Positions 28,499-39,448 are shown, counted from the stretch's first letter. The stretch is 64,000 nt of DNA from Morganella morganii (GCF_003996855.1 NZ_NRQY01000001.1:342274-406273); one strand, 5' to 3'. Notes: generated by a model not told the origin, from the letters alone. Translations and numbers: made by a program.

Positions 28499-29290
28499 AT
28501 GCAGATGTATATTGAGCACAGTCTGATGGCAGACTATTTTTATACGGGACTGGCACTGCTGGTGATCGCCTCTTTTGTGGCCGGGTATATTGACTCTATC
28601 GCAGGCGGCGCGGGGCTGATTCTGATCCCTGCATTTATGCTGACCGGTTTGCCGCCGCATATGGCGCTGGGGCAGGAAAAGCTGGTGAGTTCTGTCGGTA
28701 CGCTGGCAGCGATTTCCAATTTCATTAAAAACAAATCGGTTTACTGGCAAATAATTCCGGCCGGAACTATTTCATCGTTCTTCGGGGCCTGGGCGGGCGC
28801 GAAAGCGATTATATATCTGCCGTCTGAAACGATTACCTACATTATTATCTGCATGCTGCCGATCGGCCTGCTGGCTGCGTTCTTTAAAGGGAAACTCGGT
28901 GGCGCACAGCCGGGTAACGCGGTACGTAAATCTGTCTGGCTGGTCTTTTTCACCTGCTTTATTGTGGGTTTCTATGATGGCTTTTTCGGACCGGGCACCG
29001 GCAGTATCTTTATTATCTGTCTGTTTCTGATCAATAACCTCGATTTACTGAAATCCTCCGCTACTTCAAAAATCTTTAACCTGGCCTCGAATGTCGGCGG
29101 ACTGGTCGCCTTTATTATGGCCGGACATATCGCGTTTCTGCTCAGTATCCCGATGATTGCCGCCAGTCTGCTCGGGAATCACCTCGGCAGTCAGCATGCC
29201 ATCCGTACCAATGGTGAGATTGTCCGCAAAATTCTGATCCTGACCGTCGGAATTATGATGGTAACGCTGCTGATCAACTTGTTCAAATAA
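28499..29290 (+). CDS. TSUP (TauE/SafE) family permease, YfcA-like
   Basis: 263 residues with eight hydrophobic segments. Family hallmarks are AGYIDSIAGGAGLILIPAFMLTGLPPHMALGQEKL and the second-half repeat VGFYDGFFGPGTGS. TSUP proteins move sulfur-containing or organic anions across the inner membrane; the substrate here is unknown. The ATG at 28499 is preceded by AAGGG. Monocistronic between plaP and dld. Confidence 0.88.
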   Translation: MQMYIEHSLMADYFYTGLALLVIASFVAGYIDSIAGGAGLILIPAFMLTGLPPHMALGQEKLVSSVGTLAAISNFIKNKSVYWQIIPAGTISSFFGAWAGAKAIIYLPSETITYIIICMLPIGLLAAFFKGKLGGAQPGNAVRKSVWLVFFTCFIVGFYDGFFGPGTGSIFIICLFLINNLDLLKSSATSKIFNLASNVGGLVAFIMAGHIAFLLSIPMIAASLLGNHLGSQHAIRTNGEIVRKILILTVGIMMVTLLINLFK

Positions 29291-29402
29291 ACCGGTTTCG
29301 TGGTTAATCTGTTAAATTTGTTAAAAATAGTATTTGTATTATAAATAAGATAAGAGGCATAATTACTTAATGAACAATAAGTAATCTGAATCGGGGGAAA
29401 GT

Positions 29403-31083
29403 ATGATCAACAGTCAGCAACCTGACAGCGCACGTCTTATTCAGGCACTGACAGACATTGTCAGCCATAAACATATTTTAACGGAGCCGCGCAAGACGGA
29501 ACGATACCGCAAGGGTTTCCGTTCCGGTGAAGGCAGCGCGCTGGCGGTGGTGTTCCCGGGCACGCTGTATGAACTGTGGCAGGTGTTTAAAGCCACTGTT
29601 GAAGCTGACAGAATTGTGATCATGCAGGCGGCCAATACCGGTTTGACAGAGGGTTCCACACCGAGCGGTGATGATTATGACCGTGAGATTGTCATTATCA
29701 GCACACTGCGCCTCGATAAAATTCAGGTACTGACAAAACAGCAACAGGTTGTGGCGCTGCCGGGCAGCACCCTGTGGCATCTGGAGAAAGTCCTGAAACC
29801 GCTGGGCCGCGAGCCGCATTCCGTGATTGGCTCTTCCTGTATCGGGGCATCGGTGGTCGACGGGATTTGTAATAACTCCGGCGGTTCACTGGTGCAGCGG
29901 GGGCCGGCTTATACCGAACTCGCGCTGTACGGTCGTGTTAATGCGGACGGCACAGCAGAACTGGTAAACCATCTGGGGATTGATTTAGGTTCGTCCCCGG
30001 AAGAGATTCTGAATTGCCTGGAATACCGGCAGTATCAGGATGCGGATATTGAGGATACGGATAAACCGGCGTCTGATCATGACTATCATCAGCGTATCCG
30101 TGATGTCGATGCAGACACACCGTCCCGTTTCAATGCTGATGAACGCCGCCTGTTTGAAGCCTCCGGCTGTGCCGGTAAGCTGGTGGTGTTTGCGGTGCGT
30201 CTTGATACCTTCCCGTCGCAGGGCGAGAACAAAGTCTTTTATATCGGCACCAATACCCCGTCGGTACTGGAAGATATCCGCCGCCATATTCTCGCTGATT
30301 TTGAACATCTGCCGGTAGCCGGGGAATATATGCACCGCGAGTGTTATGACATCGCGAAAGTCTACGGCAAAGACAGCTTCCTGACGATTGATAAGCTCGG
30401 TACCGAAAAAATGCCGAAACTGTTCACCATCAAAGGACGGATGGATGCGATTTTCAATAAAATCCCGCTGCTGCCGAAAAATCTGATCGACCGTACAATG
30501 CAGCTATTGAGCCATTTGTGGCCGAATCATCTGCCGCGCCGGATGGAAGAGTATCGTGATAAATATGAACATCACCTGATGCTGAAAATGGCTGGTGAAG
30601 GCATTGATGAAGCCCGCCACTGGCTGAGCAGTTTCTTTGAAAATGCAGAAGGTGACTTCTGCCAAAGAGGGCGCGGATGCCTTCCTGCACCGTTTTGTGG
30701 CCGCCGGTGCCGCTATCCGTTATCACGCGGTCAACAGCAGTAAGGTGGAAGATATCCTGGCGCTGGATATTGCGCTGCGCCGTAATGATCAGGCGTGGCT
30801 GGAAGTTCTGCCGCCGGAAATTGAGAGCAAACTGGTGCATAAACTCTACTACGGACATTTTTTATGCCACGTTTTCCATCAGGATTATATTGTGAAGAAA
30901 GGCGCGGACCCGCATGCACTGAAAGAAGAGATGCTGAAAATTCTTAACACACGCGGGGCGGAATATCCGGCAGAGCATAATGTCGGCCATCTGTATAAAG
31001 CTAAACCACAGTTGAAAGCCTTCTATAAAGCCACTGACCCGACCAACACCCTGAATCCGGGATTGGGTAAACCAGTAAATTAA
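29403..31083 (+). pseudogene. dld: dld, quinone-dependent D-lactate dehydrogenase, frameshifted
   Basis: The frame from ATG 29403 follows E. coli Dld through the FAD-binding domain (IMQAANTGLTEGSTP, SVIGSSCIGASVVDGICNNSGG) and most of the cap domain to FFENAEGDF. Near 30,660 similarity jumps to the +1 frame (SAKEGADAFLHRFVAAGAAI to GLGKPVN, stop 31083). E. coli has FVCTPEEG here, so about eleven bases (2 plus 9) appear deleted, perhaps between short TTCT repeats. The intact enzyme is a membrane-associated flavoprotein passing electrons from D-lactate to quinones. The truncated 446-residue frame would lack the C-terminal quarter with PAEHNVGHLYKA. Confidence 0.9.
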
Positions 31084-31193
31084 AATACTGGGGTGAAGGG
31101 CACGAAGGGTGTGGTTGCGGAAAGTATAATCAGTAATGTTAATAGGGGATTAATTTTATTATAATTAGTTTTTCTCCCTGTTTACTGGTCACT

Positions 31194-31490
31194 ATGTTTA
31201 AAAGACTCAAAAATGCCTTCGGCAAAGCGGTTCAGGTCAAATGCCATAAAGCAGAGGTTTTGCATAACCTCAGTTCGGATGAGCGTGCGCTGATTATCTA
31301 TATTCTGAATGCCCGTGATGAAAATGTCAGTATCGGCATCAAACACAGCAGTGCGGATTCGCTGATCACTAAAGGGGTACTGAAGGAACTGGGACGGGAT
31401 ACGGAGAGCCGCACACGGCTGGTATCTGTTTGTCCGAAGTACAGGGAATCCCTGTGCCGGGTGTTTTATACCTCGAATAAAGCGGGATAA
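31194..31490 (+). CDS. Hypothetical protein, 98 residues
   Basis: Start MFKRLKNAFGKAVQVKCHK, no signal peptide or membrane segment. The core LSSDERALIIYILNARDENVSIGIKHSSADSLITKGVLKEL looks like a small winged-helix fold with the LS-x-x-E-x-x-L pattern seen in C-terminal domains of SieB-like and related proteins; the resemblance is weak. Ribosome site is poor. Stands alone between dld and sbcB, convergent with sbcB. Confidence 0.55.
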   Translation: MFKRLKNAFGKAVQVKCHKAEVLHNLSSDERALIIYILNARDENVSIGIKHSSADSLITKGVLKELGRDTESRTRLVSVCPKYRESLCRVFYTSNKAG

Positions 31491-31496
31491 TTTCAT

Positions 31497-31519
31497 CGCC
31501 GGGAGTCTCCCTCCCGGCG
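31497..31519. terminator. Hairpin between the 98-residue gene and sbcB
   Basis: A perfect 9-bp stem CGCCGGGAG / CTCCCGGCG, loop TCTCC; T-runs are short on both sides. Confidence 0.55.
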
Positions 31520-31529
31520 GTTTGTCTGC

Positions 31530-32948
31530 TTACTCCGCCAGTCGTTGCGCGTACTGTACCAACTTCTTCAGCAGTTCTGTTTTATTCGCATCATGCTGAT
31601 ATTCCTGCATCATTTCACTGATTTGCTCAAAATAACGCGTTAAATTATCCTGACTGAATACCTCACGGCGATGGGCAAGCCAGCGCTTCTGCTCCTGTTC
31701 ATCCAGCGTGCCGGGGAAGTTTCGGGCACGGTAGCGGAACAGTAACTCCGGCAGACGTGCATCCTGATAACTCAGTGCCAGCGCAGGCAGATTTTTCGGA
31801 TCGGTTTCGCGGATAATGGTCATTGCCGCTTTATCTGAGTCACTGAAAAAGCCCTGATAAATCATACGATCCACATCATTTTGTGGCGGGAACTCACGCG
31901 GTTGTGCGAAAATCGCCACGACTTTCTCACGGATCTCCGGATGCTGATGCAGCAATTCCGCATTGCGGGCACACAGGTCTTTATCCAGCCCGATACGCTG
32001 TGCATCCTGCGGGCGCAGGGTATTTTCCGGCGCCAGGATCGGACATTTATTGATATGCACCAGTTTGAGCGGCACCGGTGATGCCCCTTCCGGCAGTTCA
32101 TCACGGCGGGTGTAAAGGTGTTCGCGCAGGGTATCTGCATCCAGCGTCAGCAGCGGGGTCAGATCACCGGCCAGGTCACACATAATGACGGCATTGCGGT
32201 TATCAGGATGCCACGCCAGCGGAGCAACCAGGCTGGTATTGGCGCGGACAGCCCCGAACATGCCGGAGACATGCACCAGCGGTTTCATTGACGGAATATC
32301 AATCAGTGCCGTGAGTTTGCGCTTATCACGCAGACTGAAGAAATAATCAAACAGACGCGGCTGTGCACCCCGCAGTTGTTTTGCCATGGCAATGGTGGCA
32401 TACACGTCAGCCATCGCATCGTGGGCATTTTCATGGGCGATGCCGTTGGCGGCGGTCAGGTGCTCCAGCTTAAAGCCCGGCAGACCTTCGTCATTCTCCG
32501 GCCAGTTTGTGCCGTCAGGACGCAGAGCATAACAGGCGCGGGTGATATCAATCAGATCCCAGCGGGAATTGCGGTTCATCCAGCTGTAGGCGTACGGGTC
32601 GTAAAAATTCCGGTAAAAAATATTACGGGTGACTTCATCATCAAAACGAATACTGTTATAGCCGAGAATGCAGGTATCCGGTTGTGTAAAGGTATCATGA
32701 ATCAATTTGGCAAACTGCGCCTCATTAACCCCTTTCTGCAAAGCTTCCTGCGGCGTGATACCGGTTATCATCACGGCGGCGGGCTGCGGCAGGTAATCAT
32801 CCGCCGGTGTGCAGTAGGCAATCACCGGGTCGGCGATAATATTGAACTCACTGTCAGTGCGGACACCGGCAAACTGCGCCGGGCGGTCACCGGCAGGATC
32901 TTGTCCGAAGGTTTCGTAATCGTGGAAGAAAAATTGTGCTGAAGACAC
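31530..32948 (-). CDS. sbcB: Exodeoxyribonuclease I
   Basis: 472 residues (E. coli 475). GTG start at 32948. DnaQ-type exonuclease motif I is FFHDYETFG, motif II ILGYNSIRFDDEVTRN, motif III ENAHDAMADVYAT (DEDDh class); a SH3-like and helical C-terminal extension follows. It degrades single-stranded DNA 3' to 5', acts in mismatch repair and binds SSB. The ribosome site is weak. E. coli synteny with plaP is kept. Confidence 0.96.
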   Translation of the reverse strand: MSSAQFFFHDYETFGQDPAGDRPAQFAGVRTDSEFNIIADPVIAYCTPADDYLPQPAAVMITGITPQEALQKGVNEAQFAKLIHDTFTQPDTCILGYNSIRFDDEVTRNIFYRNFYDPYAYSWMNRNSRWDLIDITRACYALRPDGTNWPENDEGLPGFKLEHLTAANGIAHENAHDAMADVYATIAMAKQLRGAQPRLFDYFFSLRDKRKLTALIDIPSMKPLVHVSGMFGAVRANTSLVAPLAWHPDNRNAVIMCDLAGDLTPLLTLDADTLREHLYTRRDELPEGASPVPLKLVHINKCPILAPENTLRPQDAQRIGLDKDLCARNAELLHQHPEIREKVVAIFAQPREFPPQNDVDRMIYQGFFSDSDKAAMTIIRETDPKNLPALALSYQDARLPELLFRYRARNFPGTLDEQEQKRWLAHRREVFSQDNLTRYFEQISEMMQEYQHDANKTELLKKLVQYAQRLAE

Positions 32949-33225
32949 CGTATGGCCCGTTTTCTGATAAATGATGGGCTACAGAGTAACAAATCGGGGA
33001 AAAAATACCAATTTCGCCGGTGAATGTTCCGGTGACAGGGTTTGGCTGCTTTCAGCAGAAAATAACGGGATTTTGTGCGGATTTCTTATTAGCTGAAACA
33101 ATTCCGCACAGAAATACGCTACACTGAAGAAAACCGATGAAAACCGGCGGAAGTGCTTGTCGGCAGTCATGGTTAACCTGTATTGTTTAATGAATCACAT
33201 TTCAGATATGACTAAGGGTAGAATA

Positions 33226-33552
33226 ATGGACAACACAACCAAGCCTTCCTTTCACAATGTCCTGGAGTTCGTTCGTATGTTTCGCCGTAAAAACAAAATA
33301 CTGCGTGAAATAACTGACAACGAAAAGAAAATTCGTGATAACCAGAAACGTGTACTTCTGCTTGATAACCTGAGTGATTACATCAAGCCGGGTATGTCCA
33401 TTGAAGATATCCAGGCCATCATCGCCAATATGCGCAGTGACTACGAAGATCGCGTGGATGAGTACATCATCAAGAATGCGGATCTGTCAAAAGAGCGTCG
33501 CGAAATTTCCAGAGAACTCAAGGCGATGGGCGATATCAAAGATATTAAATAA
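33226..33552 (+). CDS. tmaR: PTS-control protein TmaR (YeeX)
   Basis: 108 residues from [24 protein letters not shown]. Longer in-frame starts from 33157 are not family-like. Highly charged, almost fully helical (coiled coil over [19 protein letters not shown]), as in E. coli YeeX. TmaR clusters at the cell pole and sequesters enzyme I of the sugar phosphotransferase system. Monocistronic with a strong terminator. Confidence 0.94.
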   Translation: MDNTTKPSFHNVLEFVRMFRRKNKILREITDNEKKIRDNQKRVLLLDNLSDYIKPGMSIEDIQAIIANMRSDYEDRVDEYIIKNADLSKERREISRELKAMGDIKDIK

Positions 33553-33572
33553 TCGCATAATCAGAACCACAG

Positions 33573-33606
33573 AAACCGTGAATGGCAGCATTCGCGGTTT
33601 TTTTTG
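33573..33606 (+). terminator. Terminator after tmaR
   Basis: A twelve-base stem AAACCGTGAATG / CATTCGCGGTTT (one G-T pair), loop GCAG, T-run of eight. Confidence 0.92.
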
Positions 33607-33618
33607 ACTGAGATAAAA

Positions 33619-33650
33619 TAAAAAAATGGCTTCCCGGAGGAAGCCATTTT
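33619..33650 (-). terminator. Terminator after rne
   Basis: Read leftwards: AATGGCTTCC / GGAAGCCATT, four-base loop, followed by a seven-T run. Located 19 bases beyond the rne stop. Confidence 0.9.
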
Positions 33651-33668
33651 CAGTTCAGCGGTACATTA

Positions 33669-36600
33669 TCAGAGCAGCGTTTTTGATGGCTCTGAAGCAG
33701 CATGGTTAGTGGCTGCATGACCGCCTGCACCGTGCAGAGGATATGCTTCGCAGGCTTCACGCTGGTACTCAGTGATGGCAAAGGCTTCGCCGGTGGTTGC
33801 CGGAGCAGGGGCTTTAGTCATCGGTGAATAAGCATGGCGCCCGGTCACAACGGCGGTTGTTTCAGCAACCGGTGCCGCCACAGGGGCAGTAACGGGTTCT
33901 GCAATCACTTCCGGTTCTGTGACAGCGACCGGCTCTGCAACAGCAACCACCACTTCAGCTACCACAGGCTCATCCGCCACAACCTCTGCTGTTTCCGGCG
34001 CAGGCATTTCTGCCGGTACAGATTCAGCCACAGTCTCAGCAACCGGTGTTTCTTCCGGCGCAGAGGCCTGAGGTGCTTCAGATGTGACAGTCAGAGAGAA
34101 CAGTTCTGCCATAACGGTGGCTTCTGTGCTTTCAGCCACAACCTGAGTGACAACTGCCGTTTCGGTAATCACTGCTGTTGTTTCGGTGATTTCCTGTTCT
34201 GCCGGGGCAGCAGGTGTCACAACCGGATACCGGATCCACACTTTGCCGGAAGCCATTTCAGGGGAGAACACAGCCATTTCCAGCGGAACCGGAGACTGAG
34301 TCAGCTGACGGTCTTCGCGGTAACGGCGGCGGCGCTGACCACTCACACGCAGATGACGCGGTGAACGGCGGGAGCGGCGCGGCAGGATGTTATCGCTGTG
34401 TACCTCATCACCGTTGTTTTCAGCCACTGCCGGTACGTCGGTCTCCGCAGGAACTGCCGCAGGGGCATTGTCAATAACAACCGGAACCGGAGCCGCAACA
34501 GCAGATTCAGTTTGTGTTTCACCATCCGTAATACGGACAGAGCTGTTCAGCTGGCGGCGGGTACGGCGCTGACGAACCGGCGTCGGTGCATCATCATCTT
34601 CCGTATTGCCGTCACTGTTCAGGGCATCCTGATCTTCCTGCTGGGCGCGCAGTTTTTTCTCATCCTGCTCAGCCCGCTTCTCTTCCTGACGACGGCGCTG
34701 ACGTTCTGCACGCTGTTCACGGCGTAACTGCTGCTGTGCTTCGCGGGCGGCCAGTTCTTCCGGTGTCAGATCTTCGTTCGGGGTATTCTGATTACGGCCT
34801 TTACGCGGCTCATTCACAGTATCGCGATCGCGTTTGTTGCGCGATTCGTTATCACTGCGTTCGCTGCGCTCAGGGCGATCAGTACGTTCGGTACGTTCAC
34901 CGTTGCGATCATTCCGGTCACGGCGGTTACGGCGCTGTTTGTTACGATCATTCCCGCCGCGGCGGTTGTTGTCGTTACTCTGTTTTTTCTCTTTCTGTTC
35001 AGTTTCTTCTGCCACAGCAGGTGCGGAGCCGAACAGTTTTTTGATGAGACGGCTGAAGAAACCACCTTCAGAGGCAGCAGGCGCCTGTTTATCCTGACGG
35101 TTATCGCGTTTGCTTTCCGGTTTACGGGCAGCAGCGGCAGATTGTGCAGGTACCGGAGCATCGGATGTAATTGCAAAGGCATTGATAGCCGGTTGCTCCG
35201 GTGCACGGCGTTCCTGAGTTTCCTCTTCTTCACCGGCAGCAGATTCTGCTTCGTATTTCTCCGGCAGGCGATAGCTCAGTGTGCCGATTTCATCACCTTT
35301 ACGGACACGAACCACGCGGAAGTGCGGGGTTTCCATCTGATTGTTCGGTACGATGATAACGCTGACACCCGCCTGGCGTGCTTCAATCGCACTGACAGCC
35401 TGACGCTTTTCGTTCAGCAGGTAAGAAGCCACCGGTACAGGTACAATCGCGTGCACCTGATGGGTGTTCTCTTTCAGCGCTTCTTCTTCAATCAGACGCA
35501 GAATGGAGAGCGCCAGTGATTCGTTATCACGCACAGTCCCAGTGCCGCTGCATCGCGGACACACATGGTGGCTTGATTCACCCAGTGACGGGCTCAGGCG
35601 CTGACGGGACATCTCCAGCAGACCAAAGCGGGAAATGCGGCCAATCTGGATACGGGCGCGATCCTGACGAACCGCTTCGCGCATACGGTTTTCCACTTCG
35701 CGCTGATGACGGACCGGGGTCATATCGATGAAATCGATAACAATCAGGCCGCCGAGGTCACGCAGGCGCAGTTGGCGGGCAATTTCATCTGCCGCTTCCA
35801 GGTTGGTATTAAATGCTGTTTCTTCGATATCACCGCCGCGTGTTGAACGGGAGGAGTTGATATCGATAGCAGTCAGGGCTTCGGTGGTGTCGATAACAAT
35901 CGCACCGCCGGACGGCAGACGGACTTCGCGCTGGAAAGCGGATTCAATCTGCGATTCAATCTGATAATGGCTGAACAGCGGCACTTCGCCCTGGTACAGC
36001 TTAATTTTGCTGGCGAAATCCGCACGGCCGATAGCGGTGATATGCTTGCGTGCCAGTTCCAGAATTTTCGGGTTATCGATGAGAATTTCACCGATGTCTG
36101 GGCGCAGGTAATCACGGAACGCGCGGACGATAACATTACTTTCCTGGTGGATCAGGAACGGAGCAGGGCGGCCTTCAGCCACTTTCCTGATGGCTTCCCA
36201 GTGTTTGATACGGTACTCAAGATCCCAGCGCAGGGCATCGGCAGATTTACCCACACCGGCGGTGCGGACAATCAGACCCATCCCGTCCGGGATATCCAGT
36301 GCAGACAAGGCTTCTTTCAGCTCGGTGCGATCATCCCCTTCGATACGGCGGGAAATCCCTCCGGCACGCGGATTATTCGGCATCAGAACCAGATAACTGC
36401 CGGCCAGACTGATAAAGGTGGTGAGTGCCGCGCCTTTATTACCGCGTTCTTCCTTGTCGACCTGAACAATGACTTCCTGACCTTCTTTCAGGACATCTTT
36501 GATATTCGGGCGGCCGGAGGCATGGTAATTAGCAGGGAAATACTCGCGGGCAATTTCTTTGACGGGAAGGAAACCGTGACGCTCTGCGCCATAGTCAACA

Positions 36601-36770
36601 AAAGCAGCTTCTAAACTCGGTTCAATACGGGTGATTTTCCCTTTATAGATGTTTGCTTTTTTTTGTTCGTGACCGGGGCTTTCGATATCCAGATCATACA
36701 AGCGCTGCCCGTCAACAAGGGCAACACGCAACTCTTCCTGCTGAGTTGCGTTGATTAACATTCTTTTCAT
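33669..36770 (-). CDS. rne: Ribonuclease E
   Basis: 1033 residues (E. coli 1061). S1 RNA-binding domain near 35-120 ([20 protein letters not shown]), DNase I-like catalytic core with [12 protein letters not shown] and [10 protein letters not shown] carrying the metal-binding Asp residues, and the zinc-link [15 protein letters not shown]. The long C-terminal half is disordered: an Arg-rich RNA-binding stretch (~600-730), a second RNA site near 790, and an acidic Ala/Val/Pro/Glu-rich tail ending in short conserved blocks for degradosome partners. It initiates mRNA decay and processes rRNA and tRNA at the inner membrane. Divergent from rluC. Confidence 0.97.
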   Translation of the reverse strand: MKRMLINATQQEELRVALVDGQRLYDLDIESPGHEQKKANIYKGKITRIEPSLEAAFVDYGAERHGFLPVKEIAREYFPANYHASGRPNIKDVLKEGQEVIVQVDKEERGNKGAALTTFISLAGSYLVLMPNNPRAGGISRRIEGDDRTELKEALSALDIPDGMGLIVRTAGVGKSADALRWDLEYRIKHWEAIRKVAEGRPAPFLIHQESNVIVRAFRDYLRPDIGEILIDNPKILELARKHITAIGRADFASKIKLYQGEVPLFSHYQIESQIESAFQREVRLPSGGAIVIDTTEALTAIDINSSRSTRGGDIEETAFNTNLEAADEIARQLRLRDLGGLIVIDFIDMTPVRHQREVENRMREAVRQDRARIQIGRISRFGLLEMSRQRLSPSLGESSHHVCPRCSGTGTVRDNESLALSILRLIEEEALKENTHQVHAIVPVPVASYLLNEKRQAVSAIEARQAGVSVIIVPNNQMETPHFRVVRVRKGDEIGTLSYRLPEKYEAESAAGEEEETQERRAPEQPAINAFAITSDAPVPAQSAAAARKPESKRDNRQDKQAPAASEGGFFSRLIKKLFGSAPAVAEETEQKEKKQSNDNNRRGGNDRNKQRRNRRDRNDRNGERTERTDRPERSERSDNESRNKRDRDTVNEPRKGRNQNTPNEDLTPEELAAREAQQQLRREQRAERQRRRQEEKRAEQDEKKLRAQQEDQDALNSDGNTEDDDAPTPVRQRRTRRQLNSSVRITDGETQTESAVAAPVPVVIDNAPAAVPAETDVPAVAENNGDEVHSDNILPRRSRRSPRHLRVSGQRRRRYREDRQLTQSPVPLEMAVFSPEMASGKVWIRYPVVTPAAPAEQEITETTAVITETAVVTQVVAESTEATVMAELFSLTVTSEAPQASAPEETPVAETVAESVPAEMPAPETAEVVADEPVVAEVVVAVAEPVAVTEPEVIAEPVTAPVAAPVAETTAVVTGRHAYSPMTKAPAPATTGEAFAITEYQREACEAYPLHGAGGHAATNHAASEPSKTLL

Positions 36771-37100
36771 TATACGTTACTCAATTTTTTCATTTAATTA
36801 GTGCGCTGCGGGCAATTTCGTTGCTACCGGAACCGATGACCTCGTGGCTTTTACCGCACCGTCAGCCTCCCGGCTGTCGATCGTATAGAGGTGCAAATTG
36901 TCTCGGTGAGGTTCAGTCTTGTCTGAATCCCCGTTGCCGGCTGAAAATCACGTTTATACGCGATACCGGCCCGGTAAGCTGCAACCCGCAGCCCGCTGAT
37001 TATCTGACCGGAAATAACGTCTTACGCCATTGCTGCGTTGTCATCGGTCAGACAAAGATAAAATATTTGCCAAAATCGGCGCATGCATTATTCCATTGCC
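36771..37100 (-). promoter_or_regulatory. Long rne 5' leader, likely autoregulatory
   Basis: The 528-base rne/rluC gap has no ORF of its own. In E. coli rne has a ~360-base leader whose hairpins let RNase E limit its own mRNA. Here the minus strand holds hairpins such as CAGCC-GGGA-GGCTG near 36870. No alignment to the known leader was possible, so the role is inferred from position and length. Confidence 0.4.
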
Positions 37101-37298
37101 GGTGTGGTTATAGCAAGGTGACATTGCATGTTTCGGTGAAAATTATGCAGAAATTTGTTAATGACGTTAATCCTTGGTCTTTTTCCGGAAAAAATGGGAA
37201 AATAGCCGCGTAAAACATTGATGCACATTTGCCGCCTGTTTCACTGGAAAATTATGCCGGTTTACGGAGCAACGGTTCAGAGGATAGCCCCCCGTTTC

Positions 37299-38258
37299 AT
37301 GAAAACTGATAATCAGACAGTTCAATTTGTTGTTGTGTCCGGCGACGAAGCCGGCCAGCGTATTGATAATTTTCTGCTCGCACGCCTCAAAGGGGTGCCG
37401 AAGAGCATGATTTACCGCATCATCCGTAAAGGGGAAGTGCGCGTAAATAAAGGCCGGATTAAGCCGGAATACAAAATCGCGGACGGGGACAGCATCCGTA
37501 TTCCGCCGGTGCGTGTGGCAGAGAAAAATGACGCTCCGGTATCAGTGAAACTGGATAAAGTGTCTGCACTCGCAGAGTGTGTATTGTATGAAGATGATCA
37601 TATTCTGGTGATTAACAAACCGGCGGGCACGGCGGTACACGGCGGCAGCGGTCTGAGTTTCGGTGTGATTGAGGCAATGCGGGCGCTGCGTCCGGATGCG
37701 CGTTTCCTGGAACTGGTGCACCGGCTTGACCGCGACACTTCAGGTATTCTGCTGATCGCTAAAAAACGCTCGGCACTGCGGGCGCTGCATGAACAACTGC
37801 GCCTGAAGCAGATGCAGAAAGATTATCTGGCTCTGGTGCGTGGTCAGTGGCAGTCTTCCGTAAAAGTGGTGCAGGCACCGCTCCTGAAAAATATTCTCCA
37901 GAGCGGCGAGCGCGTGGTGAAAGTCAGTCCGGAAGGAAAACCATCGGAAACCCGCTTTAAAGTGGAAGAGCGTTTTGATTCCGCCACGCTGGTCAAAGCC
38001 AGCCCGGTAACCGGCCGCACGCATCAGATCCGTGTGCATACACTCCATGCAGGGCATCCTATCGCGTTTGACAACCGTTACGGTGATGCGCAGTTTGATG
38101 CACAACTGAAAGGTACCGGACTTAACCGCTTGTTTTTACATGCGGCGGCGCTTGCCTTTACACATCCGTCTACCGGAGAGGCTATGCGCCTTCAGGCGCC
38201 GTTAGACGAAAAACTGCGTCACTGTCTGACTGTGCTGCGGTCGAAACAGACAAAATAA
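37299..38258 (+). CDS. rluC: 23S rRNA pseudouridine synthase RluC
   Basis: 319 residues from [20 protein letters not shown], the length of E. coli RluC; an in-frame ATG at 37218 would add 27 unrelated residues. S4 domain first ([20 protein letters not shown]), then RluA-type catalytic domain with [15 protein letters not shown] (catalytic Asp) and [13 protein letters not shown]. It makes pseudouridines 955, 2504 and 2580 in 23S rRNA. The ribosome site (AGAGGA) sits 14 bases before the ATG, somewhat far. Divergent from rne as in E. coli. Confidence 0.95.
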   Translation: MKTDNQTVQFVVVSGDEAGQRIDNFLLARLKGVPKSMIYRIIRKGEVRVNKGRIKPEYKIADGDSIRIPPVRVAEKNDAPVSVKLDKVSALAECVLYEDDHILVINKPAGTAVHGGSGLSFGVIEAMRALRPDARFLELVHRLDRDTSGILLIAKKRSALRALHEQLRLKQMQKDYLALVRGQWQSSVKVVQAPLLKNILQSGERVVKVSPEGKPSETRFKVEERFDSATLVKASPVTGRTHQIRVHTLHAGHPIAFDNRYGDAQFDAQLKGTGLNRLFLHAAALAFTHPSTGEAMRLQAPLDEKLRHCLTVLRSKQTK

Positions 38259-38290
38259 GCAGAGAGCAGACATAGAGAACAAACATAAAG

Positions 38291-38314
38291 AACCCGCGCG
38301 AACGCGGGTTTTTT
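38291..38314 (+). terminator. Terminator after rluC
   Basis: A perfect 8-bp GC-rich stem AACCCGCG / CGCGGGTT with tetraloop CGAA and six T residues. Confidence 0.93.
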
Positions 38315-38337
38315 CTTATACGGGCTGCATCCTGCTG

Positions 38338-38664
38338 TTACTGTGGCTGCACACCGATAATTTTGGTGGTGCAGCTCTGTGCAATCTCACCGATAGCCTG
38401 AGAATCCTGCTCTGTCAGTTTCTGACCTTTACGGATCTGATCATCCAGTTTAGCCAGTCCGTCGTTGCCGAATTTTGCCAGTGAGTTGTCATACACACAC
38501 TCACAGACCGCCGGGACTTTACTGCGGTTGTCCGGGTTTTTCAGGTTGGTCACAGCACCTTTTGTACAGTCGGCAACAAAGGTTGTTTTGTCCGCCAGTG
38601 ACGGGGCAGCCAGGCCGGCTGCACTGAACAACAGCGTTGCGGCAGCGATCATTTTCAGCTTCAT
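38338..38664 (-). CDS. Small exported protein with conserved Cys, unknown function
   Basis: 108 residues with a clear signal peptide (MKLKMIAAATLLFSAAGLAAPSLA). The mature ~84 residues contain four Cys (VADCTKGAV, VCECVYDN, SCTTKI), enough for two disulfides, and otherwise charged helices (GLAKLDDQIRKGQKLTEQD). Periplasmic location is inferred. No lipobox. I do not recognise the family. It is inserted between rluC and yceF, which are neighbours in E. coli apart from the rluC direction, so it looks like a lineage-specific addition. Confidence 0.7.
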   Translation of the reverse strand: MKLKMIAAATLLFSAAGLAAPSLADKTTFVADCTKGAVTNLKNPDNRSKVPAVCECVYDNSLAKFGNDGLAKLDDQIRKGQKLTEQDSQAIGEIAQSCTTKIIGVQPQ

Positions 38665-38703
38665 GTCAGTTCCTTAACAATCATCGGATACCCGGGATAA
38701 ATG

Positions 38704-39294
38704 TCAGCGGGATATCCGCAGTGGGTTGTATCCGGCCTGAATCAGTAATTCCGTCAGGCGGATCAGCGGTAGTCCTATCAGTGTATTAGGGTCATCTCCC
38801 TGCAATTTTTTAAATAAGGCGATTCCTAATCCTTCGGATTTAAAGCTGCCGGCACACTGATACGGCGTTTCAGCCAGCAGATAAGCGCGGATTTCGTCAT
38901 CTTCCAGTGTACGGAAATACACGTGGTAAGGTTCACATATCGTGTGATCTTCCCCGGTGGCACTGTTATACAGACTCAGGCCGGTATAAAAAGTGATGCA
39001 CTGACCGGAGGCTTTGCGCAGTTGTGCAAAAGCCGCGTCATAGTGATGCGGTTTGCCGGTGATTTCCCCGTCCAGCACACAGACCTGATCAGACCCGATA
39101 ATCAGGCTGTCAGGGTACTGTTGTGTCAGCGAACGGGCTTTTTCGCGTGCCAGGCGCATCACCAGCGATTGTGCGTCTTCTGCCGGATACGGGGTTTCAT
39201 CCGTACCGGGAGCGGCGGATACAAACGGGATGCCGAGTTTTTCCAGCAGGGCTTTGCGGTACAGAGAGGTGGAGACCAGAACCAGTGAGATCAT
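38704..39294 (-). CDS. yceF: Maf-like nucleotide pyrophosphatase YceF
   Basis: 196 residues. Maf motifs are [16 protein letters not shown] at the start, [21 protein letters not shown], and [12 protein letters not shown] in the middle. E. coli YceF prefers 7-methyl-GTP, removing it to the monophosphate plus pyrophosphate; it is thought to clear modified nucleotides. Divergent from yceD, as in E. coli. Confidence 0.93.
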   Translation of the reverse strand: MISLVLVSTSLYRKALLEKLGIPFVSAAPGTDETPYPAEDAQSLVMRLAREKARSLTQQYPDSLIIGSDQVCVLDGEITGKPHHYDAAFAQLRKASGQCITFYTGLSLYNSATGEDHTICEPYHVYFRTLEDDEIRAYLLAETPYQCAGSFKSEGLGIALFKKLQGDDPNTLIGLPLIRLTELLIQAGYNPLRISR

Positions 39295-39448
39295 AAATAT
39301 TCCGAAAATCGTGGTAAAAAGAATAAACTCATTCTAAACTATGCGCCGCTTATTGAGTGTATTTTTAGCGGGAAGGCTGGTTACCGCCCTCTTTGCTGTC
39401 TATATTTTCTTTGACTATATCGTCTTACGAATATAAGATGCGCGCCTT

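Noticed and set aside
33834..35233. Several long antisense ORFs opposite rne
   Set aside because: They are open only because the disordered C-terminal half of RNase E has biased codons; none has a ribosome site or family match.
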